This document shows, one piece after another, positions 8,959 through 18,045 of a stretch of DNA of 55,348 nt. The notes below the pieces were generated by a model. That model was not told the origin of the DNA and did no database searches. It saw only the letters and a list, made by a program, of their open reading frames with translations. Each line of letters opens with the position of its first letter. Position 1 is the first letter of the stretch. Position numbers and translations under genes: made by a program. Origin of the DNA: Pseudomonas nitroreducens TX1 (GTDB taxonomy: Bacteria; Pseudomonadota; Gammaproteobacteria; Pseudomonadales; Pseudomonadaceae); assembly GCF_000313755.1 (NCBI RefSeq), contig NZ_AMZB01000094.1, forward strand, positions 1 to 55,348, in the 5' to 3' direction.

Positions 8959-8991
8959 GATCGGTGTTGGCTTGGGCTCATCTTCTGTGCA

Positions 8992-9043
8992 AATTTAACT
9001 AACGACAATTCAATAGATTTCCGGCTGAATCGTTAGTCAAATT
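8992..9043. promoter_or_regulatory. Long inverted repeat, candidate LysR operator
   Basis: Arms AATTTAACTAACGA (8992-9005) and TCGTTAGTCAAATT (9030-9043) match at 13 of 14 positions as an inverted repeat with 24 bp between. The pair lies in the 131-bp divergent gap between the ABC operon and the LysR gene and ends 18 bp before the regulator's ATG. It is the only AT-rich palindrome in the gap and the natural binding site for the divergent regulator. Confidence 0.6.
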
Positions 9044-9061
9044 CACGAAAAAAGGATAGCC

Positions 9062-9955
9062 ATGCGTCAGAACAGTGCGTTTCGCCTGCCCTCGCTCATC
9101 GCCCTGCGCGCTTTCGAGGCGCTGGTCCGCCAGGGCAGCATCGGCCGCGCGGCACTGGAGCTGCACGTCACCCATGGGGCGGTCAGCCACCAGGTGAAGA
9201 AGCTGGAAGAAGAGCTGGGCGTGGCGCTGGTGGAACGCCAGGGCAAGGGCGTCAAGCTGACCCCGGCCGGGCGCCAGCTGAGCCAGCAGATCAGCAGCGC
9301 CTTCGACCAGCTGCGCGACATCCGCCGCGCCCTGCCCACCGAGGAACCCGCCGGCGAGCTGCGCATCGCCTGCGCCCCGGCGCTGCTCGCGCGGGTGTCG
9401 TCGCTGCTGGAGAAATTCCTGCGCAATTACCAGGAAGTCGCCCTGCACCTGCTGCCGATGAGCAGCGACCTGGGCCAGGTGGACATGGTGATTTCCTTCG
9501 GCGAGACGCACATCGAAGGCCAGCGCTTCGCCGCGCTGGGCGACATCCGCTACTTCCCGGTGTGCAGCCCGCGCCTGCTCAACACCCAGGAACACCTGCG
9601 CAAACCGCGCGACCTGGCGCGCCAGGTGCTATTGCACGAGGACGATGGTTTCGACTGGAGCCGCTACTTCCTGGCCGCCGGCGTACCCGGCCTGCAGGCG
9701 CGGCAGAACGTCTTCCTGCCCGACGCCTACCTGACCATCCGCGCCGCGCTGGCCGGCGGCGGCGTGACCATCAGCGACCATATCCTGGCCGGCGAGGAAC
9801 TGGCCGAAGGCCGCCTGGTGCGCCTGTTCGACATCGACTTCCCGGCGCCTCATCCGTACTTCCTGATCATCCCGCCCCACGGCAACCAGGCCCTGGCGCG
9901 GGAGTTCGCCGACTGGCTGCTGCATGAACTGGAGGCGATTCCGGCGTTTGATTGA
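9062..9955 (+). CDS. LysR-family regulator, GcvA-like
   Basis: 297 residues. N terminus LPSLIALRAFEALVRQGSIG and THGAVSHQVKKLEEELG are typical of the GcvA subgroup, which often controls amino-acid or amine metabolism. The effector domain follows (ELRIACAPALLARVSSLLE). It starts 131 bp from the divergent importer operon and ends before a repeat-rich gap. Likely activator or repressor of the importer/amidohydrolase operon, with the imported compound or a metabolite as effector. The ATG at 9062 is preceded by AAAGGA. Confidence 0.9.
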   Translation: MRQNSAFRLPSLIALRAFEALVRQGSIGRAALELHVTHGAVSHQVKKLEEELGVALVERQGKGVKLTPAGRQLSQQISSAFDQLRDIRRALPTEEPAGELRIACAPALLARVSSLLEKFLRNYQEVALHLLPMSSDLGQVDMVISFGETHIEGQRFAALGDIRYFPVCSPRLLNTQEHLRKPRDLARQVLLHEDDGFDWSRYFLAAGVPGLQARQNVFLPDAYLTIRAALAGGGVTISDHILAGEELAEGRLVRLFDIDFPAPHPYFLIIPPHGNQALAREFADWLLHELEAIPAFD

Positions 9956-9984
9956 AACGGGATAGTCCTCTGCGCCCTGGACGC

Positions 9985-10220
9985 GATCGCGGACGGAGTC
10001 CGCTCCTACGGGTTGAGGACAGTTTCAGCCTGGAGCAGAGTGAACCCATTTCGCCGCGGCGGAGCTCGCGGACAAGGTCCGCTCCTCCGCTGCGAGCGCG
10101 GGGTTACCCTGGAGGAGGTGCCAGGTTTTTCTTCGAGACCGGTGCATGGTCTGTTGCGAGCAAGCTCGCTCCTACAGGCTGACGTTCGGCGCAATTCTTG
10201 TAGGAGCGAGCTTGCTCGCG
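9985..10220. repeat. REP-like cluster, four palindromes
   Basis: Four short palindromic repeats fill the gap after the LysR gene. Two are of the GCGGAC-xx-GTCCGC type (about 9985-10011 and 10066-10088). Two are of the GCGAGCAAGCTCGC type in opposite orientations (10156-10177 and 10199-10220), forming a paired unit. Each carries the flanking TCCTAC/GTAGGA tag of Pseudomonas REP elements. No gene is visible. Confidence 0.8.
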
Positions 10221-10244
10221 AATGCTCTGGAAGAACGTTGAAGC

Positions 10245-10385
10245 GCCCTCTCCCTAACCCTCTCCCTGAAGGGAGAGGGAACTGTCCTGAGCAAGTGGAA
10301 GATTCAGCGCTAACCGGCTGAATTGGCGGTATCACCGCATGCCAAACGGCTCCCTCTCCCTTCAGGGAGAGGGCTGGGGAGAGGG
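10245..10385. repeat. Composite inverted repeat C1 (CCCTCTCCC family)
   Basis: Left arm carries CCCTCTCCC twice ending in GGGAGAGGG; right arm carries CCCTCTCCCTTCAGGGAGAG then GGGAGAGGG. The arms are inverted with respect to each other around a ~75-bp core. Three more copies lie at 23444, 37975 and 51777. It separates the LysR gene from the end of the MMPL gene. Confidence 0.8.
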
Positions 10386-10431
10386 TCTCAACAGCCCGCA
10401 CCGAAAGTTGGCAAACAAGCTGATGGCCTGC

Positions 10432-12867
10432 TCAAAGCCTCCGCCCGCCGAGCAGAAAATGCGACAGCGCCGGAATCAGGATCAACGCTCCGAGCATGTT
10501 CCAGAGGAACATGAAGGTCAGCAGGATGCCCATGTCCGCCTGGAACTTGATCGGTGACCAGGCCCAGGTAATCACGCCCGCCGCCAGGGTCACGCCGACC
10601 AGCGCCACCACCTTGCCGGTGAAGGCGACCGCCTGCTGGTAGGCCACCGACAACGGCAGCCCGGCCCGTTGCAGTTGCAGCTGCACGCTGAGCAGATACA
10701 ACGCGTAATCCACCCCGATACCCACGCCCAGCGCGATCACCGGCAAGGTAGCGACCTTCACGCCGATGCCCATCACTACCATCAGCGCCTCGCAGAGAAT
10801 CGAGGTGAGCACCAGCGGCAACAGCGCCACCAGGGTCGCACGCCAGCTGTGGAAGGTGATCAGGCAGAAGATGCCGACCGCCGCGTAGACGTAGAACAGC
10901 ATGCGATGGTTGGCCTCGCGCACCACGCGGTTGGTCGCCGCTTCGATCCCGGCGCTGCCGGCGGCCAGGAGGAACTGGCGCTCCTGCGTGCTGTTGGCGC
11001 GGGCGAAGGTCTCGGCGATGCCGGCCACTTCGTCCAGGGTCTGCGCCTTGTGGTCCTTGAGGAAGGCGATCACCGGCATCAGCGAGCACTCGGTGTTGAA
11101 CAGCTCCGGGGTGTTCACCGAGGCCTGCTGGGCGGCGTAGTTGAGCACATCCTGGTTGCGCTGCAGGCTGGCGAACTTGGGGTTGCCCTCGTAGGTGCCG
11201 GCGGTGATCTGGCGCACTGCGTTCACCAGCGATGTGGTGGCCTGCACGCCCTCGTGCTGTTGCAGCGCCCAGCCCAGGCGGTCGGCAAGGATCAGCGTGC
11301 GGTAGTTCAGGCAGCCTTCCGGGGCGGTCTTCACCATCACCGCGAAGAGGTCGCTGGACAGCGCGTAGTGGCCGGTGATGTAGGCGTTGTCGCGGTTGTA
11401 GCGCGAGTCGGCGCGCAGCTCCGGGGCGCCGGCGTCGAGGTCGCCGATCTGCAGATGCTGACTGACCAGCAGGCCGCCCACGCCCAGCAGCGCTGCCACG
11501 GCCAGCGCGATGGACGCCCAGCGCCGCTCGGTGAAGTGATCGAGCAACGCCCACAGCTTACCCAGGCCCTGCTGACGGTCCACCTGGCGCTCCTCGCGCA
11601 GGGCACGCTCTGCCGCGCGCTGGCTGACGCCGAGGTAGGACAGCGCCACCGGCATCATCAGCAGCGAAGTGAAGATCAGCACGGCTACGCCGATGCTGGC
11701 GGCAATCGCCAGGTCCTGGATCACCGGGATATCGATCAGCATCAGCACGGCGAAGCCCACGGCATCCGACAGCAGCGCGGTGACGCCGGCCAGGAACAGG
11801 CGGCGGAAGGTGTTGCGCGCGGCCACCTGCTTGTGGGTGCCGCGGCCGATGTCCTGCATGATGCCGTTCATCTTCTGGGTGGCGTGGGACACGCCGATGG
11901 CGAAGATCAGGAACGGCACCAGGATCGAGTACGGGTCCAGCGCATAGCCCAGCCAGGCCACCAGGCCGAGCTGCCAGACCACCGCCAGCAGCGAGCAGCC
12001 GATCACCAGCAGGCTGCTGCGCAGGCAGCGAGTGTAGAAGAAGATGATGACGAAGGCAGTGACCACCGCCAGGCCGAAGAAGAACATCACCCTGACCAGA
12101 CCGTCGATCAGGTCACCCACCAGCTTGGCGAAGCCGATCACGTGCAGGCGCACCGGGCCCTTGCCCTCCTCGCCGGCGGCGAAGGCGCGGGCGTCGCCCA
12201 GGTATTCGTACTTCAGCCGCAGGTCGTCGAGGGCACGGGAGAATTCGCGGTAGTCGATGCCCTTGCCGGTGGCCGAGTCGCGGTCCAGCAGCGGCACCAG
12301 CAGCATGCTGGAGCGGAAGTCGTTGCCCACCAGGCTGCCGACGATGCCGGCGCGGGCGATGTTCTCGCGCAATTGCCCGATGGCCTCGGGCTTGCCGTCA
12401 TAGCCGTCGGGCATCACCGGGCCGCCCTGGAAGCCTTCCTCGGTGACTTCGGTCCAGCGCACTGCCGGCGACCACAGCGACTTCATCCAGGCGCGGTCGA
12501 CGCCGTGGCTGAGGAACAGCTGGTCGCTGATCTGCCGCAGGCTATCGATGTAGGCCGGGTCGAAGATGTCGCCATTGGGGTTCTCCACCACCACCCGCAC
12601 CGAGTTGCCCAGGCCGCGCAATGCGGCGCGGTTGTCCAGGTAATTGCGGATGTAGGGATCGCCGTGGGGGATCATCTTCTCAAAGGCCGGGCGCATCTCC
12701 AGGCGGCTCACGGCCATGTAGCCCAGCACCAGGGTGACCAGCGCGATCAGGGCGATGAACAGCGCGCGGTGGTTGAACACCAGGCGCTCCAGCAGGTTCC
12801 CGCTGTGGATATCGAAGTCCCGCAGTTCGCGGACTACAGGCATCTCGCCTTGCTTCAGGTCGACCAT
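10432..12867 (-). CDS. MMPL/RND-family transporter of the DUF1302-DUF1329 cluster
   Basis: 811 residues, RND-superfamily layout with two repeats of one plus five membrane helices and two large periplasmic loops. The C-terminal half has the proton-relay-like motif LGVGIGVDYALYLL; the equivalent place in the N half reads FAIGVSHATQ, without the aspartate, as in other members of this cluster type. MMPL proteins usually move lipids or hydrophobic compounds. It is the last of four co-directional genes with DUF1302, DUF1329 and YCF48-like proteins, a combination repeatedly seen in steroid- and lipid-utilising bacteria. Probable role: moving a hydrophobic substrate between inner membrane and periplasm. 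Direction and substrate unproven. Confidence 0.87.
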   Translation of the reverse strand: MVDLKQGEMPVVRELRDFDIHSGNLLERLVFNHRALFIALIALVTLVLGYMAVSRLEMRPAFEKMIPHGDPYIRNYLDNRAALRGLGNSVRVVVENPNGDIFDPAYIDSLRQISDQLFLSHGVDRAWMKSLWSPAVRWTEVTEEGFQGGPVMPDGYDGKPEAIGQLRENIARAGIVGSLVGNDFRSSMLLVPLLDRDSATGKGIDYREFSRALDDLRLKYEYLGDARAFAAGEEGKGPVRLHVIGFAKLVGDLIDGLVRVMFFFGLAVVTAFVIIFFYTRCLRSSLLVIGCSLLAVVWQLGLVAWLGYALDPYSILVPFLIFAIGVSHATQKMNGIMQDIGRGTHKQVAARNTFRRLFLAGVTALLSDAVGFAVLMLIDIPVIQDLAIAASIGVAVLIFTSLLMMPVALSYLGVSQRAAERALREERQVDRQQGLGKLWALLDHFTERRWASIALAVAALLGVGGLLVSQHLQIGDLDAGAPELRADSRYNRDNAYITGHYALSSDLFAVMVKTAPEGCLNYRTLILADRLGWALQQHEGVQATTSLVNAVRQITAGTYEGNPKFASLQRNQDVLNYAAQQASVNTPELFNTECSLMPVIAFLKDHKAQTLDEVAGIAETFARANSTQERQFLLAAGSAGIEAATNRVVREANHRMLFYVYAAVGIFCLITFHSWRATLVALLPLVLTSILCEALMVVMGIGVKVATLPVIALGVGIGVDYALYLLSVQLQLQRAGLPLSVAYQQAVAFTGKVVALVGVTLAAGVITWAWSPIKFQADMGILLTFMFLWNMLGALILIPALSHFLLGGRRL

Positions 12868-12886
12868 GAGGCTGTCTCTCTATCTC

Positions 12887-12894
12887 TTGTTCTT
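12887..12894 (-). promoter_or_regulatory. Crc/Hfq target motif (AAGAACAA) before the MMPL gene
   Basis: Perfect AAnAAnAA on the minus strand 19 nt before ATG 12867. A second A-rich run, ACAAGAACC, precedes it by about 10 nt, giving a tandem target. It lies in the 59-bp gap after the YCF48-like gene, so the MMPL gene may be separately repressed within the operon. Confidence 0.55.
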
Positions 12895-12926
12895 ATGGTT
12901 CTTGTACGGGTGGAGCACCGATGCGC

Positions 12927-14003
12927 TCAGCGCGCCGGCATCGCGTTCTCGCGGATGCCACGGGCACCGACCAGCAACAGGCGGCCGGGACCGGCCAAGG
13001 CGCCGCTGACGGGCAGGCGCTCAGCCAGGTCCAGGGCCTTGAAGCTGGCGCCGCTGTCGTCGCTGACCAGGCCCTGGCCGGCCTGGCTGAACAGGTACAG
13101 CCGGCCATTGGCATCGAAGCTGGCGGCAGTCAGGCTGACCGGTAGACCCGTGTCGACGGCGCTCCAGCTCTCGCCGCCATCGAGGCTACGGATGGCGTGG
13201 CCGCGCAGGCCGTAGGCGAACACCAGGCCGGGCCGCGCGACAACGCCGAAGAAGCTGCCGGCGTAGGGTGACTGCAGGGCGACGAAGCGCTCCGGCTGGC
13301 CTCCCTGTTGATGGGAAAGGCGCAGCAGCAGCCCCTGCTCGCCGACGATGAACAGGTCATCACCGCTGGCGGCCATGGCGGTCAGGTGCAACGCCTGGGG
13401 GTTGTCGATACGGTGGTTCCAGGGCTCCCAGCTCTGCCCGCCGTCGCGGGTATGCAGGATCAGGTTGAAAGCGCCCACCACGAAGCCTTCGTTGGCATCG
13501 CGGAACCACAGGTCGAGGAACGGCTTGTCGGCGCCCTCCTCCTTCAGCCGCTGCGCCTGCGCCAGCCAGGTGGCGTTGTCCGGCTGCGGGTGGGCTTTGT
13601 AGTAGTCGAGCATCAACTGGCCGATCTGCCGGCCATCCAACTGGCGCTGCCAGTGCACGCCGCCATCGGCGCTGTGCAGGACCACGCCGTCATGCCCCAC
13701 CGCCCAGCCGTCCTGTGGGGTGGGGAAACGCACGGCAGTGAGGTCCGAACTGACCGGCACCTCGGCCTGGCGCCAACTGCTGCCACCGTCATCGGAATAG
13801 AGAATGTGGCCGCGCTGGCCAACGCCCACCAGGCGCTTGTCGAGGCGGGTGATCGCCAGCAGCGGCACACGGCTGGGGGGATTGCTGTGGGCGGCCGGCA
13901 GATCGAGCACGTCGACGAATCCGTCAGCGTTCTCGCCTGCCTGGGCACTACCGCAGAGCAGCAAGGCGCCCAGGAGCAGCAGGCGCTTGAAGGGAATCTG
14001 CAT
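12927..14003 (-). CDS. YCF48-related/BNR-repeat periplasmic protein
   Basis: 358 residues with a Sec signal peptide (hydrophobic RLLLLGALLLCGSAQA, cut near residue 22). Repeated motifs SDDGGSSWRQ, SADGGVHWQR, TRDGGQSWEP and SLDGGESWSA are Asp-box/BNR units of a beta-propeller of the YCF48 type. YCF48 proteins assist assembly of membrane complexes in phototrophs; in proteobacteria they recur beside DUF1302, DUF1329 and MMPL genes. Probable role: periplasmic scaffold or adaptor linking the MMPL pump to the outer-membrane partner. It lies 54 bp after the DUF1329 gene. Confidence 0.85.
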   Translation of the reverse strand: MQIPFKRLLLLGALLLCGSAQAGENADGFVDVLDLPAAHSNPPSRVPLLAITRLDKRLVGVGQRGHILYSDDGGSSWRQAEVPVSSDLTAVRFPTPQDGWAVGHDGVVLHSADGGVHWQRQLDGRQIGQLMLDYYKAHPQPDNATWLAQAQRLKEEGADKPFLDLWFRDANEGFVVGAFNLILHTRDGGQSWEPWNHRIDNPQALHLTAMAASGDDLFIVGEQGLLLRLSHQQGGQPERFVALQSPYAGSFFGVVARPGLVFAYGLRGHAIRSLDGGESWSAVDTGLPVSLTAASFDANGRLYLFSQAGQGLVSDDSGASFKALDLAERLPVSGALAGPGRLLLVGARGIRENAMPAR

Positions 14004-14057
14004 GGAGCTTTCCTCGGGTAGAGCAGCGGCGGCCCCGGCCGGGGCCGCCGCCCGTGG

Positions 14058-15416
14058 TCAGCGAATGCCGCTGCCGGCCAACGCCTCGGGGGACCATTGG
14101 GTCTTGGCCAGCGGGTCGATGTAGCTGATGCCGCCGTACGGGCCGACGACGCCATTGATGTTGTACGAGCCGGCGGTGAGGTCGTAGATCATGAACGGCG
14201 TGGCGTCCGGGATGCGCTTGTCGTAGCTCTGGCTGAGGAAGGCGAAGGAGCCGCGGTAGAGCTGGCCACGGGCGTCGTACTGGTCGGAGGCCAGGGCCAC
14301 CCAGCTGTCTTCGTCGAGGTAGAAGCGGCGCTTGGCGTAGATATGCCGCGCACCGGACTTCAGGGTGCCCTCGACGACCCACACGCGATGTTTTTCCCAG
14401 CGCACGTAGTCGGGCGCCAGGTGGTTGGGCGTGACCACCGGCTTGATGTCGCTGGCGTAGGTCAGGCGGTAGGTGTTGTAGGGCACGACCATTTCCTGCT
14501 TGCCCACCAGCTTCCAGTCGTAGCGGTCCAGCGCACCGTTGAAGACGAACACGTCATCGTAGGTGCCGGCGCCGGCCATACCGGGGTTGGGGGTGTCGTA
14601 GGCCAGGTTCGGCGCGAGCTTCACGCGGCGCTGACCGGGCAGGTACTGCCAGGCGCGGCGCGGCTGCTGCAGCGGGTTGGCGGCGTCCTTGAGCATCATC
14701 GCCTCGCCGGCGCGGCGGGCCGGACCGCTGTAGTACAACTTCATCTGGTAATAGACCTCGGAGCCCTTCACCGGCTGGGTGAGGTCCTCGTACACCGGGT
14801 AGTTGATGAAGGCCTGGCCGGTGGTGGCGAGGTTGGCGCTGCCCGAGGCATCGACGTTCCAGGAGTCATACTTGGCCTTGATGTTCACCCCCTGGTAGCG
14901 CAGCAGGAAGTTCCACATGGCCTCGGCGCCGGTCTTCGGAATCGGGAACGGCACGCCCGGCAGCGCGTTGTCGATGGCGGTGCCGCCCTCCAGGGATTGC
15001 GCGGTGACGGCGTTCTTCCTGCTGTTCTCCAGCACGGTGTCCGGCAGCGCGGCGCTGCGGTGCGTCGGGTAGACGTCCACACGGAAGGTCGGATAACGCT
15101 TGGCCAGTTCGACGGTGGTGGCCGACAGCTCGTTCTTGTACTGGTCGACGTTCTTGCCGTCGATCACCAGCACCGGCTTGTCGCTGGCGAACGGGTCCGG
15201 GCGCATGCTGTCGCCGGCCTTGAAGCTGGCCGGAGCGGTAGTCAGGCCGCCGGCGTAGGCGGGAATCGAACCGTCGCTGCTGGCGGCCTTCTCGGCGCCG
15301 ACCAGGGTCAGGGTGCTGCCGAGCTGAGCGGCATCCTGCGGGGAAACGGCAGCCTGGGCCAGACCGCAGAGGCTCAGGCCGAGGGCGGTGGCAATCAGGG
15401 TGGGCTTGAAGTTCAT
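14058..15416 (-). CDS. DUF1329 periplasmic protein (LolB-like fold)
   Basis: 452 residues with a signal peptide ending LAQA-AV near residue 23. The body matches DUF1329 (PYNTYRLTYASDIKPV, WEKHRVWVVEGTL, YAKRRFYLDEDSW), a family related to LolB/outer-membrane lipoprotein-sorting proteins, thought to carry hydrophobic ligands. The frame is open far upstream, but only the part from ATG 15416, which has a GGAGA site, is protein-like; the rest is a shadow of the DUF1302 gene. It lies 41 bp after DUF1302 and is almost always paired with it. Probably a periplasmic lipid or steroid carrier. Confidence 0.88.
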   Translation of the reverse strand: MNFKPTLIATALGLSLCGLAQAAVSPQDAAQLGSTLTLVGAEKAASSDGSIPAYAGGLTTAPASFKAGDSMRPDPFASDKPVLVIDGKNVDQYKNELSATTVELAKRYPTFRVDVYPTHRSAALPDTVLENSRKNAVTAQSLEGGTAIDNALPGVPFPIPKTGAEAMWNFLLRYQGVNIKAKYDSWNVDASGSANLATTGQAFINYPVYEDLTQPVKGSEVYYQMKLYYSGPARRAGEAMMLKDAANPLQQPRRAWQYLPGQRRVKLAPNLAYDTPNPGMAGAGTYDDVFVFNGALDRYDWKLVGKQEMVVPYNTYRLTYASDIKPVVTPNHLAPDYVRWEKHRVWVVEGTLKSGARHIYAKRRFYLDEDSWVALASDQYDARGQLYRGSFAFLSQSYDKRIPDATPFMIYDLTAGSYNINGVVGPYGGISYIDPLAKTQWSPEALAGSGIR

Positions 15417-15457
15417 GCTGTATTTCTCCTGCTTCGAGCTCGAAGCCTTACGTGAAA

Positions 15458-17296
15458 TCAGAAGGTGGCCTTCAGGGATGCGGTGACCATGCCGCGGTCC
15501 TTCAGCAGGGGCGCAAGACCCGCCTGCGAGGTGATCTGGCCGGGGATGCACTGGTACTGGCCGTTGGCGCCGGGAGTGTTGTTGTCGCGGCCGCTCTCGC
15601 AGGTATCGAAGGGGCCGAAGGCGTCGACGTATTTCAGGTCCAGGCGGTATTTCTGGTGGAAGTCCGCGGCCACGCCGACCGAGTAGCTGCCGGCGTCTTC
15701 GTTGCCGCCCAGCTGCACCGCCGAATTGCCGTGCAGGCCGACGTTGTAGGACATGGGCATGGACAGGTCGACGCCGGGGAAGGCCTGGTACCAGGTCGGA
15801 GTGAAGTTGGCGGACATGGCGTAGGCGTTGGTGGTGACCTTGTCCACGCCGTGGTAGCTGGAGTCGCCCTTGAAGGTCTGCTGACCTTCGGTGACGTCCA
15901 CCAGGTGCGTCAGGGTGCCTTCCACGGCCAGGGACGAGGCGTCCCACAGCGGGGTGGCGCCGAAGGTCACCAGGCCGTTTAGCACGACATGGAAGGTCTT
16001 GCCGCGAGCCAGGCCCGTGTCGCCGTCGCTGGGCAGCTCGCCGATCAGGTTGGCGCCGTTGACCGCGCCGCGCTTGGCCGCTGCATAGAGCGTGGAGTTG
16101 ACCGTGGTGAAGTTGCTCGCCAGCGGCATGTTCTCGCGGTAGTTCAGGTCCATGCCGACGCTCACCCCGCCGATTTCCTTCGACAGGCTGATGCCATAGA
16201 TGTCGATGTCGTCGGCGTACGCGGTGACGTAGTTCATCCCCTGCAGGCCGACGAGGCCGGGCTTGTGCAGGTTCGGCGCGTCGACGAGCACCGCCGGCAG
16301 GGTGTCGGAGGTGTTGCGGTAGTAGAAGCCCAGGGTGCCGTCGAGCCATTCCGGGCTCCACTTGGCCATCAGGCCGAAGTCGCCGGTATTGCCCGGCTCG
16401 CGGTCGTGGCCGCGCGGCGCGCCATAGAAGGCGTTCTGTGCAGGCAGCGGCAGCCAGAAGACGTTGCCGCCGTCGTTGAGCATGTCGTAGGGGCCCATGT
16501 AGGTGCCGCCTTCGGGGAAGCGCGAGTTCTCGAACTCGAGGAAGTACTGCGCAGCCAGGGTCAGCTCGGGGTTCACGGTCAGCGAGGCGGACAGCTGGTT
16601 GCGCGGCATGAACAGCTCTTTCGCCTCGGTGCCGGGCACGTTGTACAGCTTGCCCAGGTCCAGGGCCGACTGGCCGTAGTTGATGCCGTTGGCGGCGCTG
16701 AACAGGGTCTCGCCCCAGTAGATGGTGTGACGGCCGAGCTTGCCGCTGAGTTGCATGTCGTCGCCGACCTGGTGGCTGGCGAAGACGAAGGCATCGAGCA
16801 GCTCGCCGGACGGGCCGTTGTAGTAGCGGTCGGCGAAGGTGCTCAAGCCGTGGGTGGCCGGCTGTGCGCCGCGCGGGGCGATCACGGTGCCGTTGCGGCT
16901 GACCAGGTGGCCGGCGTTGCCCTTCTGGCCGGGGAACGGGTTATCCGCGCCGACATCATCGTAGGCATGGTCGTACCAGCCGGCGGCGCTGAGGCGGAAA
17001 CCCATGCTGTCGCGGTAGACGAAGTCCAGCTCGCTGAGCAGGTCGAAGCGCTGGGTCACCGGGCTGCCGGAGGAGAAGTTGCGGTCGCCGTCGTTGGTGT
17101 TGGCGGTGCCGGCGATCTTGCTGTTGGGCGACTCGACCCGTTGCCCGTAGCTGAGCTTGACGGTGTTGTCGAAGCGGATCGACAGGTCCGGGTTGCCGGT
17201 GTCCAGTTCGAAGGCCTGCAGCGACTGGCTGGCCATCGCGGTGACGACAGCGGTTGCCAGCAGGCAGCGTTGCAGGGGGTTGCTCTGATGATGCAT
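15458..17296 (-). CDS. DUF1302 outer-membrane protein
   Basis: 612 residues with an N-terminal signal peptide (LLATAVVTAMASQSLQA) and a C-terminal phenylalanine (SLKATF) typical of outer-membrane beta-barrels. Alternating hydrophobic/polar strands and many aromatic residues support a barrel. DUF1302 proteins occur with DUF1329, YCF48 and MMPL proteins and are implicated by context in uptake or export of hydrophobic compounds. Start ATG 17296 has a GGAGCA site and a Crc motif 13 nt ahead. It lies 145 bp after the alpha/beta hydrolase gene, so it may have its own promoter as well as read-through. Confidence 0.88.
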   Translation of the reverse strand: MHHQSNPLQRCLLATAVVTAMASQSLQAFELDTGNPDLSIRFDNTVKLSYGQRVESPNSKIAGTANTNDGDRNFSSGSPVTQRFDLLSELDFVYRDSMGFRLSAAGWYDHAYDDVGADNPFPGQKGNAGHLVSRNGTVIAPRGAQPATHGLSTFADRYYNGPSGELLDAFVFASHQVGDDMQLSGKLGRHTIYWGETLFSAANGINYGQSALDLGKLYNVPGTEAKELFMPRNQLSASLTVNPELTLAAQYFLEFENSRFPEGGTYMGPYDMLNDGGNVFWLPLPAQNAFYGAPRGHDREPGNTGDFGLMAKWSPEWLDGTLGFYYRNTSDTLPAVLVDAPNLHKPGLVGLQGMNYVTAYADDIDIYGISLSKEIGGVSVGMDLNYRENMPLASNFTTVNSTLYAAAKRGAVNGANLIGELPSDGDTGLARGKTFHVVLNGLVTFGATPLWDASSLAVEGTLTHLVDVTEGQQTFKGDSSYHGVDKVTTNAYAMSANFTPTWYQAFPGVDLSMPMSYNVGLHGNSAVQLGGNEDAGSYSVGVAADFHQKYRLDLKYVDAFGPFDTCESGRDNNTPGANGQYQCIPGQITSQAGLAPLLKDRGMVTASLKATF

Positions 17297-17309
17297 GCGT
17301 GTGCTCCGT

Positions 17310-17317
17310 TTCTTGTT
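17310..17317 (-). promoter_or_regulatory. Crc/Hfq target motif (AACAAGAA) before the DUF1302 gene
   Basis: The minus strand reads AACAAGAA 13 nt before ATG 17296, directly upstream of the GGAGCA ribosome-binding site, an ideal place for Hfq/Crc to block translation of the first gene of the four-gene cluster. Confidence 0.6.
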
Positions 17318-17441
17318 GTGGTCGGGACGCTTTCCGGGCCCGTCCCGCAGCCCCTTCCCCCTGCGCCAGGGCGCACGGGGACCTGCCCCGGCGCGGACGC
17401 CGGGACCGGGAGTTGCTGGGTTGATCAGTTGCCTGGGTGAA

Positions 17442-18008
17442 TCAGGTATCCAGCATCTGGATCAGCGCCTCGGCCTCTGGCCAGTCGCCGAATCCCGAAG
17501 CGGGGTTGAGATGGCCTACACGGCCCAGTTCCACCAGGCTGGCGCGCCAGTGGCGGGCCATGCGCTGCACGGCCTCCGGGCTTGCCAGCGGGTCGTTGTC
17601 ACTGCATGCCACCAGCGTGGGAAATGGCAGAGGCGCCAGCGGCAGCGGCGCCCAGCCCATTTCCGCCAGGACCGTCGGCTTGGGATAGTGGGCCGGCCAG
17701 TCGCCGTCGAGATCCGGCGGCGTCGCCAGCAACGCACCCTTGATCGGCCGGCTGTAGCGTGCCGCCCAATGAGCGACCATCAGCACACCGGCGCTGTGGG
17801 CGACCAGGATCACCTCGCCCTCGATGCATTCCAGTTCGCGCTGGATGGCATCGACACGGGCATTCAGGTCCAGCTTGTTCTCGGTCAGCGGCGGTACGCT
17901 GCGCACATTGGGCAGGCGCTGCTGAAGCAGGGTCTGCCAGTGCTCGGCGACGTGGTCGCGCAAGCCGGGGACCATGAGGACGGTGGTGGAAGATTTATTG
18001 TTGTTCAC
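17442..18008 (-). CDS. Alpha/beta hydrolase, RBBP9/YdeN family
   Basis: 188 residues from GTG 18008. The N terminus TVLMVPGLRDHVAEHWQTLL is characteristic of RBBP9/YdeN serine hydrolases. The catalytic triad is visible: Ser in VAHSAG, Asp in ACSDNDPLAS, His in GRVGHLN. GTG was chosen because an AAAGGTGAA site precedes it and the family begins at this point; the frame is open upstream but that part is not protein-like. First gene of the DUF1302 group and divergent from the AraC gene, so probably an esterase acting on the compound the cluster handles. Actual substrate unknown. Confidence 0.82.
   Translation of the reverse strand: MNNNKSSTTVLMVPGLRDHVAEHWQTLLQQRLPNVRSVPPLTENKLDLNARVDAIQRELECIEGEVILVAHSAGVLMVAHWAARYSRPIKGALLATPPDLDGDWPAHYPKPTVLAEMGWAPLPLAPLPFPTLVACSDNDPLASPEAVQRMARHWRASLVELGRVGHLNPASGFGDWPEAEALIQMLDT
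17998..18005 (-). promoter_or_regulatory. Crc/Hfq target motif (AACAACAA) at the hydrolase start codon
   Basis: The first codons after GTG 18008 read AAC-AAC-AAT-AAA, so a perfect AAnAAnAA lies immediately inside the reading frame (Asn-Asn-Asn-Lys). Motifs placed on the start region are effective Hfq/Crc sites in Pseudomonas. It also supports the GTG as the true start. Confidence 0.55.
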
Positions 18009-18045
18009 CGGTTCACCTTTCAGTGATTTCGAACTTGTTGGACAG

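Noticed and set aside
10245..10385. CRISPR-like alternation of short repeats
   Set aside because: Only two arms in inverted orientation with unequal cores; no regular spacers, leader or cas genes.
10669..13215. 848-codon open frame on the plus strand opposite the MMPL gene
   Set aside because: Low-complexity shadow of the MMPL coding strand; the minus-strand gene has clear family motifs.
14058..16361. Extension of the DUF1329 reading frame upstream into the DUF1302 gene
   Set aside because: The added sequence is Arg/Gly-rich shadow; signal peptide and ribosome-binding site mark ATG 15416.
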